The translations under genes were made by a program, and so were the position numbers. The notes below the pieces were generated by a model. It was not told the origin of the DNA, did no database searches, and saw nothing but the letters and a program-made list of their open reading frames with translations. From JBBDMU01 sp040878115 (GTDB lineage: Bacteria; Bacteroidota; Rhodothermia; Balneolales; Natronogracilivirgulaceae), in the NCBI GenBank assembly GCA_040878115.1, contig JBBDMV010000108.1, forward strand, positions 12,708 to 76,707: a stretch of 64,000 nt of DNA, given 5' to 3'. Position 1 is the stretch's first letter. Every line of letters begins with the position of its first letter. This document shows positions 44,030 to 53,138 of the stretch, one piece after another.

Positions 44030-46483
44030 TCAGGATGATAGATTCGAAAGGGCGTTTTCGATATCTACACCCTTACTTAAAACATCTTTAAATAAATCAC
44101 CCGTTTTCTCCAGCCTTTTTGGAACGGTGTTAATAGTGAACATAGAAGGATGAATACCCTCTTCCAGTTCCTCCCATGCTACCGGTGTGGAAACGGTGGC
44201 ACCTGGCTTCGGACGAACACTATATGTGGCAGCCAGTGTCTGGCCTGTTTTGTTTTGTAGGTAGTCGAGATAAATCTTCTTTTTTCGTTTTCGGGGGCTT
44301 CTTTCCATACTGGTTAAATCCGGAATGCGTTCATGGGTAAGCTGTGCAATAAGATGAGCAAAGTTCCTTGCCTGTGCATCATCATAACGAGCTCCGAGAG
44401 GGACATAAACATGAAGCCCGGTTGACCCGGAAGTTTTACAAAAACCCCTGATACCGGCATCATCCAAAACATCTTTCACAGTAAGGGCCACTTTTATAAT
44501 TTGGTCAAATGGATTTTCGTCAGGATCGATATCAATCACGAAGTAATCGGGCTGTTCAAGTGATTGCACCCTGGAATTCCATGGGTGCAGCTCAATACAG
44601 CCCAAATTGGTCATAAAAATAAGGGTCGCTTCATTTTGGCAGAGGAGATAGTTGATCTCCTTTTTAGCTGAACCCGAATAAATAGGAATTGTTTCGGCCC
44701 ATTCAGGCGAAAGATCTCGCATATCCTTTTGAAAAAAGCCTTTTCCCTTAATCCCTTCAGGATGACGATGTAATGACTCCGGCCGGTCTTTCAAGTAGGG
44801 AAGGATGAAGTCTGCAATTTCACGGTAGTAAGAAATCAAATCCCCTTTTGTGTATTTCTCATCTGGCCAGTAAAGCTTTTTCAGATTGGTAAGTGACAGG
44901 GGAATATCATTAATCTCTATTCTTCTATTTTGATTATTCGTTTCATTTTTATCAGGCGATTCGTCAATCGCATGGTCTTTCTCTTCGCGAACGACCTCAA
45001 GGGCATCTTTGTCAGGCCGTAATCCCAAAAACTTGGGGTGCCTCATCTGTCCTTCTTTCGTCCATTCCGTATAAGATACTTCGCAAACGAGTTCTGGCTC
45101 TATCCAGGTTACTTGCGAATTGGTTTTAACAGGCCCTTTAAAAGGAGATTTATCCTGTCTCAGCGGTTTTAGTTTCTCCAAAATTTCACTGAGGCTTTTA
45201 GTGCTGATTCCACCCCCACTGTGACCAATAAAATGAAGATCTCCATTTTGATAGACTCCGAGAACCAGGGACCCAAAATGCTTCCTCGATCCTTTTGGCT
45301 CGGTGAAACCCCCAATAACAGCATCCTGTCGATTTTCCGCTTTAATTTTAAGCCAATCCCCGCTTCTTTGGCCAGGCAAATATTCTGACTTCGCATGTTT
45401 TGCCATCATTCCTTCGATCTCTTTTTTTCGAAGCATCTCAAAGAAGGCTTTTCCCTGTTCAACGATATGATCGCTATACAAAATTTTAAATGAATCTGGC
45501 AGGATTTCTTTAAGCAGTTTTTTTCTTTTTATTAGCGGTACATTGAACAGGTTTCGGCCTTCCAGATGAAGGAGATCAAATACGTAGTAGCACAGGTTTT
45601 CTTGATGCTTTTCTTCGTAATGTTGAAGTGCCTGAAAGTTTGCGTGACCCTCTTCATCCAATACAACAATTTCACCATCCAAGACGGCATTATATTTGAT
45701 TTTCTTCAATTCGTTTGTAATGGATTTATATTTACTACTGAACTTTAAACCATTCCTCGAAAATAATTCTAAATGATCATTTCCTATTTCAGCTATGGTA
45801 CGGTAACCATCCCATTTTATCTCAAAGATCCAGTCTGGATGGTCAAATGGTTCCTTCTTAACTTTGGCTAACATAGGTTGAAGACGATGTGGCAGGCTTT
45901 TCTTTTCTTCGCCATCATCAGGAACCAGTTCACCTAATTTATCCTCAATTTTCTTTGGCGGGTATTCTTCACTATCATAAGGTCCTGGAACAGCAAATTC
46001 ATCTTTCCTTTTTATAAGCAGCCATGAATTGTCATTGTTTTTAATCTGTACGAGGTCGAATCCGCCTTTGAGTTTTTCTCCACTTAGCTGAATTTTCAAA
46101 TTCTCCTCATTAAGAGCTCCTAGTATTTCATTTTCATTATTCCGGCCATTGGATGTATACGTTCCTGAATCCCAAATCTCCACTATACCGGCACCGTAAC
46201 TTCCCTTTGGTATTACTCCGGCAAAATTAATGTATTCATAAGGATGGTCCTCTACCATAATGGCTAGCCTTTTGTCTTCCGGATTCATAGAAGGCCCTTT
46301 AGGGACAGCCCAGCTTTTCAAAACGCCTTTAACTTCAAGGCGAAGGTCATAGTGCAAACGGGAAGCATTATGCCTTTGAACCACAAATCTAAGATCTTCT
46401 GATTCCTTGCTGTTTGTCAAAACCACCTCAGGCTCAGGTGAGTTATGAAAATCTCTTTTCCTTTTATACTGGTCAAGCGACAT
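44030..46483 (-). CDS. ligD: DNA ligase D (phosphoesterase-ligase-polymerase)
   Basis: 817 residues with the three domains in order phosphoesterase, ligase, polymerase. The phosphoesterase part (about 1-170) keeps H44 and H80. The ATP-dependent ligase core (about 200-490) carries the adenylated lysine K223 in KWDGYRT. The polymerase (about 520-817) is recognised by LTNLKKLYWPDEKYTKGDLI, the metal pair DIDPDE and SGSTGLHVYVPL. It is the end-joining enzyme of bacterial non-homologous repair. The Ku gene lies 24 bp upstream on the same strand. All catalytic signatures appear present. Confidence 0.95.
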   Translation of the reverse strand: MSLDQYKRKRDFHNSPEPEVVLTNSKESEDLRFVVQRHNASRLHYDLRLEVKGVLKSWAVPKGPSMNPEDKRLAIMVEDHPYEYINFAGVIPKGSYGAGIVEIWDSGTYTSNGRNNENEILGALNEENLKIQLSGEKLKGGFDLVQIKNNDNSWLLIKRKDEFAVPGPYDSEEYPPKKIEDKLGELVPDDGEEKKSLPHRLQPMLAKVKKEPFDHPDWIFEIKWDGYRTIAEIGNDHLELFSRNGLKFSSKYKSITNELKKIKYNAVLDGEIVVLDEEGHANFQALQHYEEKHQENLCYYVFDLLHLEGRNLFNVPLIKRKKLLKEILPDSFKILYSDHIVEQGKAFFEMLRKKEIEGMMAKHAKSEYLPGQRSGDWLKIKAENRQDAVIGGFTEPKGSRKHFGSLVLGVYQNGDLHFIGHSGGGISTKSLSEILEKLKPLRQDKSPFKGPVKTNSQVTWIEPELVCEVSYTEWTKEGQMRHPKFLGLRPDKDALEVVREEKDHAIDESPDKNETNNQNRRIEINDIPLSLTNLKKLYWPDEKYTKGDLISYYREIADFILPYLKDRPESLHRHPEGIKGKGFFQKDMRDLSPEWAETIPIYSGSAKKEINYLLCQNEATLIFMTNLGCIELHPWNSRVQSLEQPDYFVIDIDPDENPFDQIIKVALTVKDVLDDAGIRGFCKTSGSTGLHVYVPLGARYDDAQARNFAHLIAQLTHERIPDLTSMERSPRKRKKKIYLDYLQNKTGQTLAATYSVRPKPGATVSTPVAWEELEEGIHPSMFTINTVPKRLEKTGDLFKDVLSKGVDIENALSNLSS

Positions 46484-46507
46484 GAATAGTGATAAAATTT
46501 GATAAAC

Positions 46508-47284
46508 CTAAGAAGCTTTTTTCTTCTTTTCTTCAAGACTGGCTTTAAGCTGGGCCATAAGATCTTTAGATTTTGTTGGCGCCGTTTCTTTTTTAGGTAA
46601 TTCAGGCTCTCTTCCCTCCATTTTTTCCTGAATCAGTTTTTGAAGCTCTTCTGTGTAAGTGTCTTTGTAAGCCATAACGTCGAATTCTGTAGAGTATTGA
46701 TCTATTAGCTGAATGGCCATATCCAGTTGTTTATTTTCAATGTCTATATCCATAGGCAAGTTCAATTCGTCAATATCACGTAATTCACTTTGGAATCGGA
46801 TTTTATTTAAGACAATAGCTTCTTTCATAGGCCGCAGGATGGCCAGGTTTTCTTTTTGACGCAGTACAAATGTGGCCACACCAACTTTTCCTGTTTTTTT
46901 TAGTGCTTCCCGAAGCAAGGCGTAGGGCTTTCTTCCGGCTTCGGCTGGTTCCAGGTAGTAAGGTTTGTCGAAATAAACGCTATCTATTTCTTTCTCTTCA
47001 ACGAATTCATCTATCTCAATCGATTTGCTTTTTTTTACATTAGCCTTCTCAAAATCTTCGTTAGTCAGCACTACATACTCATCATTCAATTTATACCCTT
47101 TAACGATATCTGACCATTTAACCTCTTTACCTGTATTTTCGTTAATCCGCTGATATTTGATCTTTGAGAGGTCTTCCTTATCAAGCATATCAAGGTCAAT
47201 CCGTTTCTGTTCAGTTGCGCTGTATAGCTTTACCGGTATGCTTACCAAGCCAAACCCTATGGTTCCATTCCAAATGGATCTCAT
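46508..47284 (-). CDS. ku: Ku protein (bacterial NHEJ)
   Basis: 258 residues, the usual size for one-subunit bacterial Ku. Motifs: MRSIWNGTIGFGLVSIPVKLYSA-like start (N-terminal strand), EEKEIDSVYFDKPYYLEP, LREALKKTGKVGVATFVLRQKE and LNLPMDIDIENKQLDMAIQLI. A basic C-terminal tail rich in K follows. It forms a ring around DNA ends and recruits LigD. The gene is immediately upstream of ligD, so this is a complete two-gene NHEJ locus. Confidence 0.96.
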   Translation of the reverse strand: MRSIWNGTIGFGLVSIPVKLYSATEQKRIDLDMLDKEDLSKIKYQRINENTGKEVKWSDIVKGYKLNDEYVVLTNEDFEKANVKKSKSIEIDEFVEEKEIDSVYFDKPYYLEPAEAGRKPYALLREALKKTGKVGVATFVLRQKENLAILRPMKEAIVLNKIRFQSELRDIDELNLPMDIDIENKQLDMAIQLIDQYSTEFDVMAYKDTYTEELQKLIQEKMEGREPELPKKETAPTKSKDLMAQLKASLEEKKKKAS

Positions 47285-47430
47285 CTTATTTCTCTTTTGA
47301 TGATCAGTTAAAAAGCCGGAAAAAGGTCCATTTTTTTGGCTTTCACGTGAACGAGAAACGGTTAAGCATTTGATATCGTTTTATAGATTAAATACTTAAG
47401 CTTATTCTAACTCTTGCCGCTATTAGATGA

Positions 47431-48882
47431 TTAGTTAATGACCAATTCCGGGTCGTAATTAAACCTATCGTATAGCATAACAGCTTTTTTGTAATGATTA
47501 TAGGTGTACATGATTTCGCGTACATAATTAACCGGCTCTTCACCATGGCAATAGCCATACCGCACAACCTCATCATTATAATATTTCTTATTTGATTTTT
47601 TTAGGAGAAAGTCAGCTACATCTTCCCATCTGTCCGGGTTGCTATCATATTTTTGTGCGAGCCTTCGGGCATCTTGTACGTGGCCCTGGCCAACATTGTA
47701 AGAAGCCAGAACAAACTTCATTCGTTCATCTTCATCTGGAATTTTATCAGACCAGTAATTTTCCAGCCATTGGATGAATTTGGAACCTGCTTTGATATTA
47801 TCAACCGGATTAAGTGGGTCGTTTGCACCGTAGGCAATTGCTGTTCTTGGCATTAATTGCATCAAACCTATAGCACCAGCCCATGAACGGGCATTGGGAT
47901 TAAACTCTGACTCCTGATATATAAGAGCTGCAAAAAGTTTCCAATCCAGGTTAGTGTTTTCTGCATATTTAACAATTATATCATCAAATTCTGAAATCTG
48001 GCCACCCTGGTAAGAAAGAAACTTGCTCTGCGCCCGGTTTCTGTAAGCCTGGCCGTTCTCAAAATATTTGTTATATATTACATAGTAATCGGATTGACTT
48101 TGCATAGCGGTAATCCATTCATTCACAGCTTCAAGTAACTTCGTGGAGTTTTTGCGAACCGCCCAGGCAGTTTGCTGAGGCAAGCTAATTGCTGTTTCAA
48201 TGTCAATGTTTGGATAATAAGATTGATTTACTTTGGCAATATTTTCATCAGAAATGGTGTATCTGATGCTGCCCTCAGCAACCAGGCTGATCAGGTCGTC
48301 GGTAGTTTCTCCTCCGGAAGCCTCAATCACATTGATTGTTCCGCCGATTTCCTGAGCAAGATTATTCAGTCTGGATACATATGACGAACCTTTTCTGACA
48401 TAGATAGTTTCTCCTTTCAGATTTATTGGGTTCCGTGTCATGACTCCCTCAATTTCGTGAAGTCTCATGGAGCGCCACTCGTCAGGTTTTTTTTGGACCA
48501 AAACCTGACGAGTGGTATTCAGCGCATGTGTAAATTGAACTCGTTCAGCCCGGTCATTTAGAATGGTTAGGCTGTGGGCAATGATATCACCATCCCCATT
48601 GTTGAGCATTTCGATCATTTGGTCTATATCTTTTGCTACTATAAGTTCCAGGTCAACCCCAAGTTCTTCAGCCAGCAGTTTCAGAAGGTCGTATTCGTAA
48701 CCCATGGGCTCGCCACGATATACAAAGTAACTGATTGGACTATAACTCGTTATGGCATAAAGGGTACCGCGTTCGCGGATTTCATCCAGATCGAATAGGT
48801 CTAAGTTGTTTTCTGAATGTCCGCTGTGAGAACAGCTAATGATAAGGAGAGTAAAAAATGTTATTTGTAGCTTTTTTAACAT
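47431..48882 (-). CDS. mltF: MltF-type membrane-bound lytic transglycosylase
   Basis: 483 residues. A lipoprotein signal ends with a plausible lipobox IISC at about residue 17. A periplasmic solute-binding-like domain (about 30-275) with YSPISYFVYRGEPMGYEYDLL-type strands is followed by an SLT lytic transglycosylase domain (about 290-470) with YQESEFNPNARSWAGAIGLM (catalytic glutamate) and QLMPRTA. It cleaves peptidoglycan glycan strands with formation of the anhydro product. The binding domain probably senses muropeptides or amino acids. It stands alone, with a 582-bp gap upstream. Confidence 0.93.
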   Translation of the reverse strand: MLKKLQITFFTLLIISCSHSGHSENNLDLFDLDEIRERGTLYAITSYSPISYFVYRGEPMGYEYDLLKLLAEELGVDLELIVAKDIDQMIEMLNNGDGDIIAHSLTILNDRAERVQFTHALNTTRQVLVQKKPDEWRSMRLHEIEGVMTRNPINLKGETIYVRKGSSYVSRLNNLAQEIGGTINVIEASGGETTDDLISLVAEGSIRYTISDENIAKVNQSYYPNIDIETAISLPQQTAWAVRKNSTKLLEAVNEWITAMQSQSDYYVIYNKYFENGQAYRNRAQSKFLSYQGGQISEFDDIIVKYAENTNLDWKLFAALIYQESEFNPNARSWAGAIGLMQLMPRTAIAYGANDPLNPVDNIKAGSKFIQWLENYWSDKIPDEDERMKFVLASYNVGQGHVQDARRLAQKYDSNPDRWEDVADFLLKKSNKKYYNDEVVRYGYCHGEEPVNYVREIMYTYNHYKKAVMLYDRFNYDPELVIN

Positions 48883-49464
48883 TTGACATTTTTTGGTGAA
48901 CGGAGCACTAAACTTGCAGATAAGGTTATTTGATATTCTCGTTAGTTCTTCCTGAGAGAATAAATGTTAACAAGCGAGTTAATAAAAGAAGTTTAATGTT
49001 TTAGAGGTGCCGGATTATTCCGAAAACTTGAAAATCAAAGAATATTTCGAATGTTCATTTGAACAATGAAACCAAAGCGTTGTGTTATTGATCTACAAAC
49101 TGTGTTAACCATAAAGGTTCTCGCTGATAAAGTTATATATTTTATTAAAAATAGTTTATTTGCCTTAACTTTTTTAATTAAATTTTCTTAATAATGAGCA
49201 ATGACAATATTCCATATAAGCACTGAACATTAAGTAACCATTTTACCTAATGGGCACGTCTGTTACATTAAATAAAGATGTTCGTGAAATGTCCGAACCT
49301 GAATAAGTAAAAAAAATAGCATTTGGGAATGCTATTTTAAAGCATGGACTTTTTAAAAGTGACTATAAAATGCTTTCAGCACATTGCAGATTCGCTGAAT
49401 ACGAACAAGAAAACAAACTAAATAAAAAAAGAAGGAGAGGGTTAAATTTTATTGATATCCAAAT
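48883..49464. other. Intergenic gap with terminator hairpin
   Basis: 582 bp. On the right a hairpin terminator (49313-49338) serves the small membrane protein gene. The rest is AT-rich and holds the promoter of mltF. I see no open frame that looks coding and no RNA gene. Confidence 0.45.
49313..49338 (-). terminator. Intrinsic terminator of the GlsB-like gene
   Basis: An 11-bp perfect inverted repeat (49313-49323 with 49328-49338) around a TGGG loop, followed on the minus strand by a run of eight T, 127 bp after the gene's stop. Confidence 0.7.
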
Positions 49465-49743
49465 TCAGGGCTTTCTACGTGAGTTGATCAGACTGATTAT
49501 TAGAATGAAAATACTGGCCCCGACAATAGACCACACGACAGGGAATTGAACATTTCCAGCTGAGAAGGTAAATATTTCAGGTAGTTTCAGGGCTTCTGCA
49601 AGCCATGTTCCGATTAGCGCACCCAGAAAACCAACGCCCATAGAAAGTAAACAGCCGCCGCGGTTATAACCCAATATAGCCTGAGCGATAGCACCGCACA
49701 AACCTGCCACAATTAGTAAAGCTAGAAAATCGAAGAAATTCAT
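49465..49743 (-). CDS. Small membrane protein of the GlsB/YeaQ/YmgE family
   Basis: 92 residues with three membrane segments. The family's glycine-rich phrase is visible as GLCGAIAQAILGYNRGGCLLS and MGVGFLGALIGTWLAE, followed by FPVVWSIVGASIFILIISL. The family is associated with stress response in many bacteria, with no biochemical role settled. The gene is transcribed away from argS and ends in a strong terminator. Confidence 0.8.
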   Translation of the reverse strand: MNFFDFLALLIVAGLCGAIAQAILGYNRGGCLLSMGVGFLGALIGTWLAEALKLPEIFTFSAGNVQFPVVWSIVGASIFILIISLINSRRKP

Positions 49744-49897
49744 AAATAGTAATTATTCCTGGTTGAATTGGAACCCGAAAGATAACCAACTCTGTATCAT
49801 TGTTCTCGCTTGGGTTGAATATAGGGTTTTATGCCGACAGTTATGAAGAGTCTTGTTGATAAAGCCCGTATATTACGCATCAAAAAAAATAGGATAC

Positions 49898-51529
49898 ATG
49901 AAATTATACCTCACGGAAATTATATCAGAAGCAGCCAAAAAAGTAAGTGGCGATGTTGAACTTCCTCCCGTAACCATTGAAAAGCCCCGAATTCCTGAAC
50001 ATGGTGATGCAGCTACGAACATTGCACTTCAACTTGCCAATCCGCTCAAAAAGTCACCACGAATTATAGCAGAAGACATTGTAGAAGCCCTTATATATGA
50101 TCCTGCAAAAATCAAAGAAGTCCAAATTGCCGGACCTGGTTTTATCAATTTCAGATTTGCAGATGAGGGTTTGCATGAGGTGCTGGTTAAAGTTGAAAAA
50201 GAGGGCGAAGAATTTGGAAAATCGAATCTGAATGCAGGTCAACGTATACAGGTTGAGTTTGTTAGCGCCAATCCAACGGGTCCGTTGACAGTTGGGCATG
50301 GGAGAAATGCCGTTTTAGGTGATACTATAGCTCGTCTGCTTGAATGGACAGGTGCCCAAGTTGATCGTGAATATTATTTTAACAATGCCGGTCGCCAGAT
50401 GCGGGTGCTTGGAGAAAGTGTGAAATACCGCTACCTTGAGCTTTTGGGTGAAGATATGGAGTTTCCTGAAGGTGGCTATGAAGGGGAGTATATCCGGGAT
50501 GTTGCCATAAAGCTACATGAGGCAAATGGTGAGAAGCTGAGAGATGTATCTCCCGAAAGTATATTTAAAGAAGCTGCTGAATCGGCAATTTTCAAAGAGA
50601 TTAAAAACACGCTCAAGCGAATGAACATTGAAATGGATGCTTTTTTCAATGAAAATAAGCTGTATGATAGCGGAGCTATCGATAAGGTTCTTGATCATCT
50701 TGGTGAAGAGGGGCTGATTTATGAAAAAGACGGTGCCACTTGGTTCAAAACTACTTCATTCGGAAAAGATCAGGATACTGTGTTGAAGAAAAGCACCGGA
50801 GAGCCAACATACAGGTTACCGGATATCGCTTATCATGCCAACAAACTGGAACGGGGATATGATCTTTGCGTCGATGTGTTCGGTGCCGATCATATTGCGA
50901 CATACCCCGATGTATTATCTGCTCTTAAAGCTATGGGGTATGACCCTAATAAGGTGGATGTACTGGTCTACCAGTTTGTCACAATTATAAAAGACGGCAA
51001 GCCTTTCAAGATGAGTACCCGGAAAGCCAACTACGTCACATTGGACGAACTTATGGATGAGGTGGGAGCCGATGTAACGCGTTTTTTCTTTTTGATGCGC
51101 TCGCCAAATACACACCTTGAATTTGATATTGGTCAGGCTAAAGAAGCCGGTGAAAAAAACCCGGTATTTTACCTTCAATATGCGCACGCAAGAATAAAAA
51201 GCATTTTCAGAAAAGCATCTGAAGAATATGATCTTAAGGGTTCCACTGATTATACAAAACTGGACCATCCTTCTGAAACCAGGCTCATAAAACGTATTTC
51301 AGAATTCCCTGATGCCATTGAAAGTGCAGCTGTCACCAAAGAGCCGCACCGTTTGATCAATTATTTAAACGAGTTGGCGGTTGATTTCCACAAGTTTTAT
51401 CATGATTGCCATATTTTAGGAGAGGAACAGGGATTGGCCCAAGCAAGAATAGCCTTACTACTTATCGTCGCACGGGTTCTGGCAAATGGATTAGGGATAC
51501 TCGGCATATCTGCACCCGACAGAATGTAA
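49898..51529 (+). CDS. argS: Arginine--tRNA ligase
   Basis: 543 residues from the ATG at 49898, chosen because AGGA lies 4-7 bases upstream and because MKLYLTEIISEAAKKV begins the family N-terminal additional domain. The HIGH-type motif is in FVSANPTGPLTVGHGRNAVL, with GHGRN the HxGH equivalent; the KMSK-like loop is KPFKMSTRKANYV. A C-terminal DALR anticodon-binding domain (about 430-543) includes YLQYAHARIKSI. It charges tRNA-Arg with arginine using ATP. It is convergent with the sufU-lspA-dksA-ileS run. Confidence 0.96.
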   Translation: MKLYLTEIISEAAKKVSGDVELPPVTIEKPRIPEHGDAATNIALQLANPLKKSPRIIAEDIVEALIYDPAKIKEVQIAGPGFINFRFADEGLHEVLVKVEKEGEEFGKSNLNAGQRIQVEFVSANPTGPLTVGHGRNAVLGDTIARLLEWTGAQVDREYYFNNAGRQMRVLGESVKYRYLELLGEDMEFPEGGYEGEYIRDVAIKLHEANGEKLRDVSPESIFKEAAESAIFKEIKNTLKRMNIEMDAFFNENKLYDSGAIDKVLDHLGEEGLIYEKDGATWFKTTSFGKDQDTVLKKSTGEPTYRLPDIAYHANKLERGYDLCVDVFGADHIATYPDVLSALKAMGYDPNKVDVLVYQFVTIIKDGKPFKMSTRKANYVTLDELMDEVGADVTRFFFLMRSPNTHLEFDIGQAKEAGEKNPVFYLQYAHARIKSIFRKASEEYDLKGSTDYTKLDHPSETRLIKRISEFPDAIESAAVTKEPHRLINYLNELAVDFHKFYHDCHILGEEQGLAQARIALLLIVARVLANGLGILGISAPDRM

Positions 51530-51612
51530 TGGGTCCCAGAAGTGCGTCTTACGGCTTTAAAAGAATACATCATGCAACACAAAAGCTGTAAAGATGATCG
51601 CTTATAAGTCGA

Positions 51613-52044
51613 CTAACTATTGCGTTTTTGAAGTGCGCTTTCAAGCGTTTGCCAGGCCAGCATTACGCATTGTATACGAGTAGGATACCGTTGGATGGAA
51701 CTTAGCGCTTTTATATCGGGAGGAAGGTTAGCTTCTGTTACGTGATCTTTTTTGGATATTTTTTCAACTTCACGGATGAGGTTAAAAACACCTCCCACTG
51801 GAACTCTTTTCACTTGATGGGTAAGTATGGAGGCCGAAGCAAGACAGATCATGCACCCTTTACCGTCGAACATGATATCTTCGATGAAATCATCATCTCC
51901 CATAAGGATGCTGAGATGAATTACATCCCCACATTTTGAGTTATAGCCTGTTTCAAAGGTGGTTTCCCGGGTGAGCCTTCCCTTGTTACGCGGTTTTTTA
52001 AAATGGCTGACAATGACCTCAGAATAAACATTTTGAGAACACAT
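51613..52044 (-). CDS. sufU: SufU-type iron-sulfur cluster assembly protein
   Basis: 143 residues. The zinc/cluster ligands of SufU are C38 and D40 in NSKCGD, C64 in GKGCMICL and C126 in RIQCVML. Residues about 14-45 form the conserved IVSHFKKPRNKGRL start. SufU proteins carry zinc and pass sulfur from SufS to the Suf system. The gene stands apart from any suf operon; upstream on the same strand is lspA (11 bp gap), in the ileS-dksA-lspA run, so it may share that transcript. A nifU-like scaffold role is also possible. Confidence 0.88.
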   Translation of the reverse strand: MCSQNVYSEVIVSHFKKPRNKGRLTRETTFETGYNSKCGDVIHLSILMGDDDFIEDIMFDGKGCMICLASASILTHQVKRVPVGGVFNLIREVEKISKKDHVTEANLPPDIKALSSIQRYPTRIQCVMLAWQTLESALQKRNS

Positions 52045-52055
52045 GATCCTCCGGT

Positions 52056-52715
52056 TCAGGATTCTTCCTGGCGTTGGTCTTGGGATGAATTTGTACGAGG
52101 TTTCTCAGTACCTGGCCCTTCTTCTTTTTGATCGTGAGCGTGCTCATCACGGCCTTCCTCTTTTCTGGTGTCATCAAAAGTTTGTTGGTCTTTTGTGTAT
52201 TCAGGCATCAATCTCTTGTAAAATAAGATAAGTACAATAATTGATACGGAAATCGCCGTATCAGCTACGTTGAAAATGTATGGAAAAACCCGAAATCCAT
52301 TCAAAGTAAGAGTGAAGTGGATAAAATCAATTACATGACCATCCAGGAAAGTGCCATAACCTTCTATTCTTGCCATAAATAGCCTGTCAATAATATTACC
52401 CAGTGCACCGCCGATAATTAGTCCCATGCAAACCATATAGCCAGTTCTGGCGGAGTTCATGGTATTGAAGATAAAAGCAATAATAACAATCGTTGCTGCT
52501 ATAGCTATAAGGCTAATAACCCATGTATCTGCCCAATCAATCCCAAGGGCCATACCCGGATTTAAGGTATAGTGGAATGAAAGCCAGCCTTCGATAATTT
52601 CATAATTATGAAGATCAGGATTGGTCCTGATAATATATTTGCTAAGCTGATCAAGTAAAACAACAACAAAAGCTGCGAGTGAAAAAGCCGTCAGTTTAGA
52701 TTTTTTGGAGGTCAA
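52056..52715 (-). CDS. lspA: Lipoprotein signal peptidase
   Basis: 219 residues with four membrane segments. The two catalytic aspartates are in GGALGNIIDRL and FNVADTAI. The stretch LDQLSKYIIR is the N-terminal conserved block, and LNPGMALGID matches the NPGAAFG strand. A charged tail of about 50 residues rich in E, K and Q extends beyond the usual end. It removes the signal peptide of prolipoproteins after lipid attachment; several lipoproteins in this window are candidate substrates. The dksA-like gene is 3 bp upstream. Confidence 0.95.
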   Translation of the reverse strand: MTSKKSKLTAFSLAAFVVVLLDQLSKYIIRTNPDLHNYEIIEGWLSFHYTLNPGMALGIDWADTWVISLIAIAATIVIIAFIFNTMNSARTGYMVCMGLIIGGALGNIIDRLFMARIEGYGTFLDGHVIDFIHFTLTLNGFRVFPYIFNVADTAISVSIIVLILFYKRLMPEYTKDQQTFDDTRKEEGRDEHAHDQKEEGPGTEKPRTNSSQDQRQEES

Positions 52716-52718
52716 TAC

Positions 52719-53129
52719 TTACCTTCGGGTTTTGAGTTTAGCTTCGATACTGATTTGGGTGTGAGGAACGGATTCAAGTCGCCCTTTGGAAATTTTTTCT
52801 CCGGTAACCTTACATACACCGTACGTTTTGTTATCAATGCGCTTCATGGCATCATCAAGATATTTAATGAATTTACGTGTGCGATTGTAAAGCATGTACG
52901 TTTTCTCGCGCTCCTGAGCATCCGAGCCTGCATCAGCCATATGGAATGAATAAGCAGATTCATCCGAGGCGTTTTCGGTATTATCTTTCAGGGTTTGAAC
53001 GAGCATATTTAAATCATTTTCAGCTTCATCTCTTTTCTTAATAATGATCTGACGGAAATATTCTAATTCCTCATCACTATAAGGAGATACCCTTTTTTCT
53101 GTTTCGTCGTTGTTCTGAGCTTTTCCCAT
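52719..53129 (-). CDS. TraR/DksA-family protein without full zinc finger
   Basis: 136 residues. The N-terminal helical region (about 15-95) is a coiled coil with the typical DksA-like DEELEYFRQIIIKKRDEAEND. The C-terminal module has YGVCKVTGEKISKGRL and VPHTQISIEAKLKTRR; the canonical C4 zinc finger would need three more cysteines. This cysteine-poor variant (C-x-x-TG-K/E-I...RL..VPHTQ) is common in Bacteroidota. It likely modulates RNA polymerase with or without ppGpp. It is 9 bp downstream of ileS on the same strand. Confidence 0.88.
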   Translation of the reverse strand: MGKAQNNDETEKRVSPYSDEELEYFRQIIIKKRDEAENDLNMLVQTLKDNTENASDESAYSFHMADAGSDAQEREKTYMLYNRTRKFIKYLDDAMKRIDNKTYGVCKVTGEKISKGRLESVPHTQISIEAKLKTRR

Positions 53130-53138
53130 TATAGGCTT

